Positions 7,620 to 14,066 of a DNA stretch of 32,511 nucleotides are shown one piece after another. The stretch comes from CAZOEL01 sp964578835. Lineage in GTDB: Bacteria > Desulfobacterota > Syntrophobacteria > Syntrophobacterales > Syntrophobacteraceae. The position numbers and the translations under genes were made by a program. The notes under the pieces are model-generated. The model was not told where the DNA came from and made no database searches. It saw only the letters and a program-made list of their open reading frames with translations. The stretch is from positions 1 through 32,511 of the forward strand of contig CAZOEL010000077.1 of assembly GCA_964578835.1 (NCBI GenBank). Reading direction: 5' to 3'. Positions within the stretch are counted from its first letter, which is position 1. Each line of letters opens with the position of its first letter.

Positions 7620-8705
7620 TTACTCTACTGTGAATGCCCCTATCATTGTGGTTGTCCCTGCTTTGTTCACTACGACGATGTTGCAGGTCCCCGGGGAGAG
7701 TCCCTTAGGCGCTAGAAAATCGATTTCATTCATTTCCCAGGATTTCACCTTACCGGCCTTTCGGACTTCGCCTTGCTCCAGGTACACCTTTCCCTTTTTC
7801 ACCCCAAAGAAATCGCCGGTGATAGTCACTAACGTTCCCACAGAACCATTACCGGGATTCACCAGTGCAATAGAGGGTGTTCTCACTGTAAAAGCCCCGG
7901 GTTCGCTGAGAGGCTCTACCCCCTTTGGACGCACCTCTACATCGTAGGTCTCGGCAGGAGGCGTCTTCTTCAGACTGCATACTATTTCCCCAGGGAGCCA
8001 CGACTCCACCTTTGCGGCGACGCCGCCTATCAGCACTTTGCCCTTCTTCGTCCCAAATACAGGCCCTGCGCCAGTGATCGTTATCTGTGCGCCCTGGGCG
8101 CCTTCAAACGGGACAGTTTGGAAATAGGTCCATGTCTGCTCATAAGTAATGCTGAGCTCAGACCTGTCTATATAAAAGTCCCCTGCTGTAAGTTGAAGCT
8201 CTACAAAGTCGCTGCGCGCTTTGAGTTGGTATCTACCGTCATAGAGGGTAGAAAGGGCGTCGATTGGGAAGGTTACTACATCGTAGATGGGCGGTGCGGT
8301 CTCATTTCCCTGGACCTCCCGGTAATGTACCTTGGTGATGGCCTCATCAATGCTATATACGCTCACTTTCTCGTAGTTAATAGGAATCCCCAGCCATGTA
8401 GTGGAATCGTTATTATCCTCATGATTGTCGTCGTGAAGATACAGTTTGATGGATGCTGAGGCGATGATAGAGCCTGGAGGAATCGTGAAGTTGTGGACCC
8501 ACTCGACGTAATCCTCTTCGAGGTCGCCACCCCCACTGCTTAAAAACATGATAGCCGTCTCATCTCGCGAGGCAATGAAGTCGTTGGGGTCTTCTGTCCC
8601 GGTGGTGGTAAAAATGGTGGTGTCGGTGAATGTGACGGGCTCCGCTCCAACGGGTGTCGGCATAAGGGCTGCAACCGAAAGCAAGATCAACAGAAGGCTT
8701 CTCAT
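7620..8705 (-). CDS. secreted IPT/TIG-domain protein
   Basis: 361 aa with a clear signal peptide (MRSLLLILLSVAALMPTPVGA, cleavage after about residue 21). Residues about 23-190 form a beta-rich domain with a DNFI..-type start and many Asp/Asn, which may bind calcium or ligands on a surface. Two IPT/TIG immunoglobulin-like repeats follow at about 200-275 and 278-361, each with the ITITGxxFGxKKGKVxLxG core. The repeats share 'FGTKKGKV'/'FGVKKGKV' and probably arose by duplication. Such proteins are cell-surface or secreted adhesins or matrix components. It is monocistronic. The upstream region on this strand runs into the repeat elements at 8837-9092. Confidence 0.85.
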   Translation of the reverse strand: MRSLLLILLSVAALMPTPVGAEPVTFTDTTIFTTTGTEDPNDFIASRDETAIMFLSSGGGDLEEDYVEWVHNFTIPPGSIIASASIKLYLHDDNHEDNNDSTTWLGIPINYEKVSVYSIDEAITKVHYREVQGNETAPPIYDVVTFPIDALSTLYDGRYQLKARSDFVELQLTAGDFYIDRSELSITYEQTWTYFQTVPFEGAQGAQITITGAGPVFGTKKGKVLIGGVAAKVESWLPGEIVCSLKKTPPAETYDVEVRPKGVEPLSEPGAFTVRTPSIALVNPGNGSVGTLVTITGDFFGVKKGKVYLEQGEVRKAGKVKSWEMNEIDFLAPKGLSPGTCNIVVVNKAGTTTMIGAFTVE

Positions 8706-8836
8706 GATGACTTTCCCCCTTGTCTGTCCTCAAACCCAAGCTAGCACAGTTCGGCTGATATGCCGCGCCGGTTTGGGATCGATAGGACCCTTCGGCCGGG
8801 ATGTCGGAACTGGTACAGGACTTCCGCGTAGCGGTA

Positions 8837-8992
8837 CTAGTACTGCTTGGCGGAAATGCGCAGCCAGTTAAGGCGGGCGCGAAAAAACCCTGCCCACCCT
8901 ACGCCTCCAAAGAGGTTGGAAGAGCGTAGGGTGGGCAAAAGCGAAGCGTTGCCCACCGAAACTGCGCCTAAACTTCCGCCTAGCAGTACTAG
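8837..8992. mobile_element. MITE-like element B with CTAGTACTGC terminal repeats
   Basis: 156 bp with matching inverted ends: CTAGTACTGCTTGGCGGAA at 8837-8855 and its near-complement ending in CAGTACTAG at 8974-8992. Inside is a second inverted repeat, GCCCACCCTACG (8892-8903) against CGTAGGGTGGGC (8925-8936), a widespread proteobacterial intergenic repeat type. No ORF of its own. A third, imperfect copy of the end sequence lies immediately outside at 8821-8838, suggesting a decayed neighbour or tandem insertion. Confidence 0.65.
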
Positions 8993-9092
8993 TGGAGCGT
9001 CAAGATCGTTCCTTCTGGTGAGAGCGGGCCCCCTCTCCCTCAAGGGAGAGAGAAAAACCGCAACCGGAAAATTCAAAGTTGACGGTCCACTA
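8990..9092. mobile_element. MITE-like element A, copy 1 (103 bp)
   Basis: Ends are TAGTGGAGCGTCAA (8990-9003) and TTGACGGTCCACTA (9079-9092), 13 of 14 complementary. The interior holds CCCTCTCCCTcaAGGGAGAG and a CAACCGGAAAATTCAAAG block, both repeated in copy 2 at 25557. It is non-coding, so it would have moved by a transposase supplied elsewhere. Outer TA dinucleotides suggest an IS630/Tc1-type target, but this is inference. Confidence 0.75.
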
Positions 9093-9102
9093 GGCTTTTT
9101 TC

Positions 9103-9240
9103 TTAAAAGCCCGCGGCTTTCCGTCCCCACATCTCGGTAGGTTTGACTTTGTCTCTCAAGTCGATTAATTCGTCTTCTGGTCGCTTAAGGAATGAAGCAG
9201 TCAGGCCAGAAGAAAGGTGAGTGCATGTCTTGAGTTGCAT
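9103..9240 (-). CDS. small ORF, 45 aa, strong ribosome binding site
   Basis: 45 codons from ATG at 9240 to TAA. GAGGAGG lies 6 nt before the ATG, one of the best ribosome binding sites in the window. The peptide is soluble, with a mixed-charge middle (RPEDELIDLRDKVKPTE) and an end in MWGRKAAGF. No family is recognised and no signal or membrane segment is seen. Its stop lies 10 bp from MITE copy 1, whose palindrome could end transcription. It may be a genuine small protein or the N-terminus of a gene cut by insertion. Confidence 0.5.
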   Translation of the reverse strand: MQLKTCTHLSSGLTASFLKRPEDELIDLRDKVKPTEMWGRKAAGF

Positions 9241-9536
9241 TGGAGCCCTCCTCTACATTTGAAGAAATGTAAAGGGAATCTTGTGTACAGCACGAGCATC
9301 ATTCCTAGCAACTCTCGTTATGCATTGCAATCGGGGATTTCCCTATTTCGATAGGTGAATTCCTTGGTTGGAATCAATATGGAAGAGTGCGCATTCTCTA
9401 CACCGATGGGTTTTATGAGCGAATCCCATAATGGGGCATAGCACTTTCCGGTGGTATCGCAGGCTCAAGCACCCGCTAATAGCTGCGAGCCCTCCGGGCT
9501 CCCTCCCGATTGTCGTTGCAAAAGAGCCGCACCCTT
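9241..9536. other. intergenic, no gene seen
   Basis: About 296 bp between hgcB and the small ORF. Overlapping minus-strand frames here lack family features and good starts. It should contain the promoter of the 45-aa ORF, but I could not fix its boxes. Confidence 0.4.
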
Positions 9537-9827
9537 TCAAGAACAGCAACTTCCACCGGTCGAGCGCAGCTTTCGTTCCTGCAGCCATTCGCTGATCATC
9601 CCCGCAGCGCATCCAACCCCGGAATCGACCGTAATGGCGTTAACGGGACAGTTGAGCGCACAGCCGCCACACTCCATGCAGGCATCCCGATCCCTTAGGT
9701 AGGCCTTCTTTTCTCCTGAGGCGAAGACCTGATGCGGACAGACTTCGACACACCGTCCGCAGCCGATACAAGACGATTCCCGAAACTCGAGCGTCGTTGC
9801 TCCTTTTAAGTATCTGTAGCCTTTCAC
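9537..9827 (-). CDS. hgcB: HgcB, mercury-methylation ferredoxin
   Basis: 96 aa 2[4Fe-4S] ferredoxin. Cluster I ligands are Cys20, 23, 26 and 30 (CIGCGRCVEVCP); cluster II ligands are Cys50, 53, 56 and 60 (CMECGGCALNCP). Three features mark HgcB rather than an ordinary ferredoxin: the CMECGGC second motif, the lone Cys73 in GVGC, and the C-terminal vicinal pair Cys94-Cys95. In characterised HgcB the extra cysteines are thought to handle Hg(II), and the clusters to reduce the HgcA corrinoid. The gene follows hgcA by 17 bp, the standard order. Cytoplasmic, working at the membrane with HgcA. Identification is firm because the HgcA motif gene sits next to it. Confidence 0.95.
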   Translation of the reverse strand: MKGYRYLKGATTLEFRESSCIGCGRCVEVCPHQVFASGEKKAYLRDRDACMECGGCALNCPVNAITVDSGVGCAAGMISEWLQERKLRSTGGSCCS

Positions 9828-9844
9828 CTAAGTTTTCCTCTCCA

Positions 9845-10885
9845 TCAGAGAAACATTGCTGTAACCGCCAAGATTGCGCTGACCACAAGGGCTGAGCACA
9901 TTGCAGGCAGGGCGATTCTCATTTCTCTCTTGACTCCCGTGCGGGAAGTGTAAGGGGTGCATCCAGTAAAGTTGAGAGTATAGAAAGCGCTTACCGCCGG
10001 CAGAGCGAGGAATGCAGCAGCCGTTGCCGCTATATTCCAATCATTTCCGCCGACAAACAGGCGCCATATTGCACTCCAGGCCACACCCATGATGGCGCCC
10101 TTGATAGCAAAGCTCCTTCCCGGCAGCCAAGGAAGGAGCATCGGCCCTACTGCAACTCCGCTCAGCATTGCCCCGAGATAGGCGGCACAGGCCTTTATCC
10201 CTGAATCGGAGCCACCCAGAAGCGCTCCCGCAATAAACAGGCAAATCAGAATGAGCAGAGTCGATTTCAGGGCCATAACAATTTCCACCGGGACCAAGGC
10301 GGCTCGCTCTCTGAAGGTGAAGCTCAACTCGCGCATGGCAGGCGTTGTCGCCATGCCGTTGTCCAGGAATGCCGGCAGATCATGGGCTCGAATGGCGGCA
10401 TACTTGACCGCAAAGCCTGTTTGTCTGGCGACCTCATGGGCGGCTACGCCTGGCGCTCCCAGGATCGGCGCTAAGAGGCGGCGATGCGCGACCACCTGGT
10501 CCAGCCTGACCGCCTTGATCCTTCCCACCAGCTCCTCTGTGCCGAATGTTCCCTTCCCAGCGGCGCACCAGACATTGATGCCAAAGGTTTCGAGCACCAG
10601 CACCCAGACATTGCGACCTGACAATGCGCTGCGGACAATGTCGTAAGTCATCTTGTAGTTAGCCGTCACAACAACTGGGTCCGCCTCTGAAGGATTGCCC
10701 ACGGCGTAGAGCCCGGGCGGCACTTTATAGTTCATCCTGCCTATGCCCCAGCGAGCCTTGCATGCGCCGAGGCGATCACTGAAATGAAGCTCTGTCGAAA
10801 TGCGCGGCGCTCGTCCCCCGGGGGTCTGCAGCCAAGATTGAAATCCGGGGACTCTCTCGGTTACCTCTCCGCCACCGGCGGCCAT
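9845..10885 (-). CDS. hgcA: HgcA, corrinoid protein for mercury methylation
   Basis: 346 aa from ATG at 10885. The N-terminal half is a CdhD-like corrinoid-binding domain. It contains the diagnostic cap-helix motif NVWCAAGK (residues 104-111) with Cys107, the lower ligand to cobalt, followed by GTFGTEELV. Other family segments are DRLGACKARWGIGRMNY, VVAHRRLLAPILGAPGVAAHEV and FTGCTPYTSRTGVKREM. The C-terminal half has about five membrane helices (about 205-345). HgcA carries the methyl group and transfers it to Hg(II), with HgcB as reductant. The start may lie further upstream: an in-frame 31-codon ORF ends at a UGA 9 nt before this ATG, and read-through as selenocysteine would give 381 residues (separate entries). 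GAGG 7 nt upstream would also support the annotated ATG. Confidence 0.95.
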   Translation of the reverse strand: MAAGGGEVTERVPGFQSWLQTPGGRAPRISTELHFSDRLGACKARWGIGRMNYKVPPGLYAVGNPSEADPVVVTANYKMTYDIVRSALSGRNVWVLVLETFGINVWCAAGKGTFGTEELVGRIKAVRLDQVVAHRRLLAPILGAPGVAAHEVARQTGFAVKYAAIRAHDLPAFLDNGMATTPAMRELSFTFRERAALVPVEIVMALKSTLLILICLFIAGALLGGSDSGIKACAAYLGAMLSGVAVGPMLLPWLPGRSFAIKGAIMGVAWSAIWRLFVGGNDWNIAATAAAFLALPAVSAFYTLNFTGCTPYTSRTGVKREMRIALPAMCSALVVSAILAVTAMFL

Positions 10886-10897
10886 TGGAGGTCCTCA
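10863..10897 (-). promoter_or_regulatory. candidate bacterial SECIS hairpin after an in-frame UGA
   Basis: Counting from the base after UGA (10897-10895), ACCUC at +3 to +7 pairs with GAGGU at +28 to +32. CCGCC at +14 to +18 pairs with GGCGG at +22 to +26, closing a GGU loop at +19 to +21. A six-by-one internal loop separates the helices. Bacterial SECIS elements begin at the UGA and carry G residues at the start of the apical loop at about this distance; E. coli fdhF has GGU at the same +19 to +21. The structure was drawn by hand. A GC-rich hairpin by chance is the alternative. Confidence 0.5.
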
Positions 10898-10990
10898 ACA
10901 GGGCGGCTTATCGGTCCGGGCGCTGCCGCACGCCAGCGGAATCATCTTACTTTCCGCATCCCTCACCATCTCTATTTCCTCAATTTTCAT
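10895..10990 (-). CDS. upstream ORF in frame with hgcA, possible Sec-encoded N-terminus
   Basis: 31 codons from ATG at 10990, with GGAAG 7 nt upstream, ending ...ARTDKPPC and then UGA. It is in the same frame as HgcA, with only Gly-Pro-Pro codons between the UGA and the HgcA ATG. Read through, it gives ...Pro-Pro-Cys31-Sec32-Gly-Pro-Pro. From memory, HgcA N-termini often carry a Cys-Cys-Gly-Pro-type motif before the corrinoid domain, and Sec would replace the second Cys. The alternative is a separate leader peptide whose stop is close to the hgcA ribosome binding site, giving translational coupling. An intact selA/selB/selC set elsewhere in the genome would be required for the Sec reading. 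Confidence 0.5.
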   Translation of the reverse strand: MKIEEIEMVRDAESKMIPLACGSARTDKPPC

Positions 10991-11295
10991 GACACACTTC
11001 CACAGATAGTTTTCTGCAATATGCTACCTTGCCACGGTCTTGCGCTTGAAGAGGGGCATCGACTCGAATATTCGCTTTATTCTTTCCGCCATACAGCATT
11101 CAATTCATTCCATAACATCTAAAAGGCTATGAAACAATGGAAGTCGGCAGGAAGGATCAAGTCGAAAGGATCGAAAAAGAAGACTTTTGACCCGGTATTC
11201 ATTACAGGTAGGTAACATCTTAAGGCTACATTTTGCCTGCAAAAGTCCCCTTCTTGAGATGTTCCGCCCCACCGAGATATGCGTGGCATGAGTCT
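10991..11295. other. intergenic, nested inverted repeats
   Basis: About 305 bp between the hgcA region and the methyltransferase, both on the minus strand. It should hold the hgcAB promoter. A nested symmetric structure lies at 11178-11262. AGAAGACTTTTG (11178-11189) pairs with CAAAAGT...CTTCT (11240-11254). AACATCTTAAG (11214-11224) is nearly complementary to CTTGAGATGTT (11253-11263). It has no T-tract. It could be a decayed repeat, a terminator region for the methyltransferase or a regulatory leader of hgcAB. Confidence 0.35.
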
Positions 11296-12507
11296 TTAGA
11301 TTCTAATTAATTGCTTCTTTAGCAAGTCATTGACAGCGCTCGATATGGCTTTGGAAGCAGAATCGACAATGACCATCCCTTCTATGGAAGGGACGCAGCC
11401 ATCCGATTGAGCGCCGCAGCTTGTCGCCACAAGCACCATCATGAAGGGATGCTTGCCCCTGGAGGCTTTTGAGAGAGCGGACGCCGCTTCAAGTAAGGAT
11501 TCGCCAGGCTTTTGAACGCGTATCGGGATAAAGACATCCTTATTCGGCGCATTCAAAATAGCGTCTATTCCGCTGCTTCTGTGGACGGGCGTCAACTCGA
11601 GCCCCTTAAGGTATTGAAGAGCGTCTTCATCAACCTTTCGATATGCGTTTCTGCCGACCGCTAACAGCGCCGATTCGGTTTTGGTGGGGTTGCCGAGTCT
11701 GGCTCGAGTAAGGTCGATTGCCTCTTCCGAAATATCGATCCCGATTGAATCGCGCTTCATCAGCTCCGCCGCAACGAGCGCGGCGCCGCTGCCGCAGAAA
11801 GGGTCCAGCACCAGATCCCCCTCGTCCGTACACAAGCTTATGATTCTCTCGAGCAGCAGCACCGGTTTTTGGGTTGGATACCCTGTTCGCTCTTTCGCTT
11901 TTGGATTGAGATACGGAATATCCCATACGTCGCCAAGAGGAACGCCGCTCCTGCAACCATTCGGTATGATTCCGCCATTCTCATCCTTTGCGTAAACGAT
12001 CTTCCCGTGGGCATCGCGGGCTCTTTTCTGACGAATCTGATCAGTATTGGTCGCCGGAGAGTAATCTTCCAAAATTTCGTTGAACTTGAAGCTACCGCTT
12101 TTCGTGTACAGATAGATATTCTGGTGAGAAGGAAGCAGCTTTCGCTGAGCTCTGGACCATCTCCGATAATGCCAGATAATTTCGGACCTGAACATGTCGC
12201 GCCCAAACACTTCATCCAGAATCAGCCTGGCAATATGGGAAGCCTTCCTGTCACAGTGAAAGAAAATCGAGCCGCTTGGCTTCAAAACGCGATGCAGCTC
12301 GATAAGCCGCTCGTGCAGGAAGCCAGCGTAGGCTTCCATTGATTGCCACACATCCGCGAAGCTAAACTCTTTCGACCTGTCTTTGTTTTTCAGCCTCTGC
12401 ACTCTCTGAGAAAAAAAAGGAGGATCGAGATACACAAGATCGACGCTCGTTCCTTCCATACCCCCGACTATCCGCAGGCAGTCATCCTTGAAGAGCTTAT
12501 AGGACAT
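11296..12507 (-). CDS. site-specific DNA methyltransferase, beta class (N4-C or N6-A)
   Basis: 403 aa. The catalytic motif YLDPPFF (residues about 26-32) comes before the AdoMet motif LDPFCGSGAALVAA (about 222-235). That order, IV before I, defines beta-class amino-methyltransferases. YPTQKPVLLLERII just before motif I is the usual motif X region. The D-P-P-F form is found in N6-adenine and N4-cytosine enzymes, so the base cannot be told. About 120 residues follow the catalytic core. They contain GIDAIL...VFIPIRVQK, vaguely like the D...(E/Q)xK core of PD-(D/E)XK nuclease folds. No separate restriction enzyme gene adjoins it, so it is an orphan or a fused modification-restriction enzyme. Confidence 0.9.
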   Translation of the reverse strand: MSYKLFKDDCLRIVGGMEGTSVDLVYLDPPFFSQRVQRLKNKDRSKEFSFADVWQSMEAYAGFLHERLIELHRVLKPSGSIFFHCDRKASHIARLILDEVFGRDMFRSEIIWHYRRWSRAQRKLLPSHQNIYLYTKSGSFKFNEILEDYSPATNTDQIRQKRARDAHGKIVYAKDENGGIIPNGCRSGVPLGDVWDIPYLNPKAKERTGYPTQKPVLLLERIISLCTDEGDLVLDPFCGSGAALVAAELMKRDSIGIDISEEAIDLTRARLGNPTKTESALLAVGRNAYRKVDEDALQYLKGLELTPVHRSSGIDAILNAPNKDVFIPIRVQKPGESLLEAASALSKASRGKHPFMMVLVATSCGAQSDGCVPSIEGMVIVDSASKAISSAVNDLLKKQLIRI

Positions 12508-12971
12508 TTTCTTCCCAGCTTTGACTTCCGTTATTCACTTTTGGAATTGTAAAGAAATAGCTCCTTCACTCGATTCCCAGTTCAGCGTTTCTTCGTCAGG
12601 ATTACCGAATGAGCGAAAACAAGCAGCATACTACCTGAAGAAGCCCGACAACCGAAACGAGATCTTTTACTCAATGTTATTTCCAAGGGCTGGAATTGCA
12701 GAGTGCTCTTTCACCTTTTCCATTAAAAGTATATTGTAATCTCATCGATCGATATGACATGTTTGCTGGCGAGCTCTTTGAAGTAAGCGCACTGAGAGCA
12801 TGCTCCGAGTGTGAATATTCATAGCGAGATAGACGACGATTTTGAAATGAAGGGAGATGACGGGACAGGAGAGGGTCTCGAAAAGAAATAGTCAAAGCAT
12901 CGGGTTAGAGCTGCTCTAGCCGGCCCCAAACCAATAATTCCAGATTTCTCAATAGAATTAACACATTAAGT
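12508..12971. other. intergenic, no gene seen
   Basis: About 460 bp upstream of both the methyltransferase and the nitroreductase, more AT-rich than its surroundings. Short frames on both strands lack good starts or family similarity. It must contain the divergent promoter of the methyltransferase; no boxes could be fixed with confidence. Confidence 0.4.
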
Positions 12972-12990
12972 CGGTTGCAAAATGCAACCG
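12972..12990 (+). promoter_or_regulatory. palindromic operator upstream of the nitroreductase
   Basis: CGGTTGCA, three A's, TGCAACCG: a perfect 8-bp inverted repeat. It overlaps the -35 box of the candidate promoter at 12976-13005. The GTTGCA-n3-TGCAAC form is like sites bound by MarR- or HxlR-type repressors; the regulator itself is not in the window. Confidence 0.6.
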
Positions 12991-13005
12991 GTAAATCTTT
13001 ATAAA
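12976..13005 (+). promoter_or_regulatory. candidate sigma70 promoter of the nitroreductase
   Basis: TTGCAA (12976-12981), 18-nt spacer, TATAAA (13000-13005), about 50 nt before the start codon. The -35 lies inside the palindrome, so a bound repressor would block RNA polymerase. Confidence 0.55.
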
Positions 13006-13056
13006 TTACAGCTAGTTATCCACCCTATCAAAACAACCATAAACAGGAGATCCGTG

Positions 13057-13611
13057 ATGAACGTTTCAGAGGCGATTCTAACGAGAAAGAGCGTGAGGGC
13101 TTACCTGGACAAACCGGTTTCCGGGGATGATCTGGAGAGGATCATCGAGGCGGGCCGATGGGCTCCGAATGCGGGGCCTTTTCAGGTGTCCGTGGTCCGG
13201 AACGCGGAAATGCTCCAAAGGATCAATGACCGCACGCTTGACGCCATGTTGAGCTCAGGCAACGAGCTCCTAGTGCAGAGAGCGTCCTTGCCGGGGTATC
13301 AGCCGCTCTACGGCGCTCCGGTCCTGATCCTTCTTTCCGGACCTGGGGACGCTCCCTTCAGCGCCGTCAACGCAGCGCTTGCAGCACAGAACATGCTTCT
13401 AGAGGCGACCGGTTTGGGGCTCGGCTCGTGCTATCTCGTCTCCCCCACCTTGGCTCTCAATGCAAAGGCCAACCGAGACCTGACGCAGCAGGCGGGCATC
13501 CCTGAAGGTTACAAGCTGCAGTGCGCGGTCATCGTGGGATATGCGGCGGCAGAAAATAAGTTCAGCGTCGGCGAGCGCTCCAGGAAGGGGTCTCTCAACT
13601 TCGTTGACTGA
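13057..13611 (+). CDS. nitroreductase-family FMN oxidoreductase
   Basis: 184 aa from ATG at 13057, chosen because ACAGGAGA lies just upstream; the longer open frame to 12982 would run through the promoter and operator. Family signatures are AILTRKSVRAYLDKPV with the FMN-phosphate-binding Arg-Lys-Ser-Val-Arg, EAGRWAPNAGPFQ, the AAQNMLLEATGLGLGSCY helix that packs on FMN, and IPEGYKLQCAVIVGYA. The enzymes use NAD(P)H to reduce nitro groups, quinones or flavins, and some act as dehalogenases or in detoxification. Soluble and probably dimeric. The palindrome over its promoter suggests inducible expression. The substrate is not predictable. Confidence 0.92.
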   Translation: MNVSEAILTRKSVRAYLDKPVSGDDLERIIEAGRWAPNAGPFQVSVVRNAEMLQRINDRTLDAMLSSGNELLVQRASLPGYQPLYGAPVLILLSGPGDAPFSAVNAALAAQNMLLEATGLGLGSCYLVSPTLALNAKANRDLTQQAGIPEGYKLQCAVIVGYAAAENKFSVGERSRKGSLNFVD

Positions 13612-13706
13612 AATTCCTCTCAGAAGACGCCGCAGTAGAGAAACCGCTCCTGAGCAAGCTAATCCGTTTTCTGCCAATCGGCTTCTATGGGAACAGGAAA
13701 ATAGCG

Positions 13707-14066
13707 ATGCTGATCATCCGCAAAGAACAAATGGAAGCTTTCAGCCAATACATGATTGAGCAGTTTGAAGAGAGCGCGCAGGCATACTTGCGCAAAGCCT
13801 ACGCCGAGCAGTTGAAGGAAAAAGACGACGCCTGGCTACGGCTCATCATAAAGGCTGGAATCAAGAAGGCCAGGGGGCATGGCTTCGAGCTTGAAAGCCA
13901 GGTGAGACGCTACATCGAGTGCATGCTGCTTTGGGGGGAGGATTTCGACGCAAATCCCGACGCCGCATGGGCGGCGGAGATTCTTAACGACAACAGCGCT
14001 TCCAAGGACGAGAAGTTAAAGCGCATCATGAGTCATCTCGAACAGCGCCTGGAGAAGAGATCATGA
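13707..14066 (+). CDS. small charged helical protein beside a metalloprotease gene
   Basis: 119 aa, predicted all-helical, with no signal peptide. The start MLIIRKEQMEAFSQYMIEQFEESAQAYLRKAYAEQL and the YIECMLLWGEDFDANPDAAWAAEILND segment match, from memory, a family of about 120-aa proteins of unknown function. Those are often found next to putative secreted effectors in myxobacteria and other deltaproteobacterial groups. It overlaps the next gene by ATGA, so the two products are probably made together. A chaperone or adaptor for the downstream protease is a reasonable guess, not shown by sequence. Confidence 0.75.
   Translation: MLIIRKEQMEAFSQYMIEQFEESAQAYLRKAYAEQLKEKDDAWLRLIIKAGIKKARGHGFELESQVRRYIECMLLWGEDFDANPDAAWAAEILNDNSASKDEKLKRIMSHLEQRLEKRS

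Noticed and set aside
9343..9612. 89-codon minus-strand frame overlapping the 3' end of hgcB
   Set aside because: It overlaps a certain gene in another frame, has no ribosome binding site and no protein-like features.
12982..13056. N-terminal extension of the nitroreductase
   Set aside because: It would overlap the operator and -10 box, and family alignment starts at the Met at 13057.
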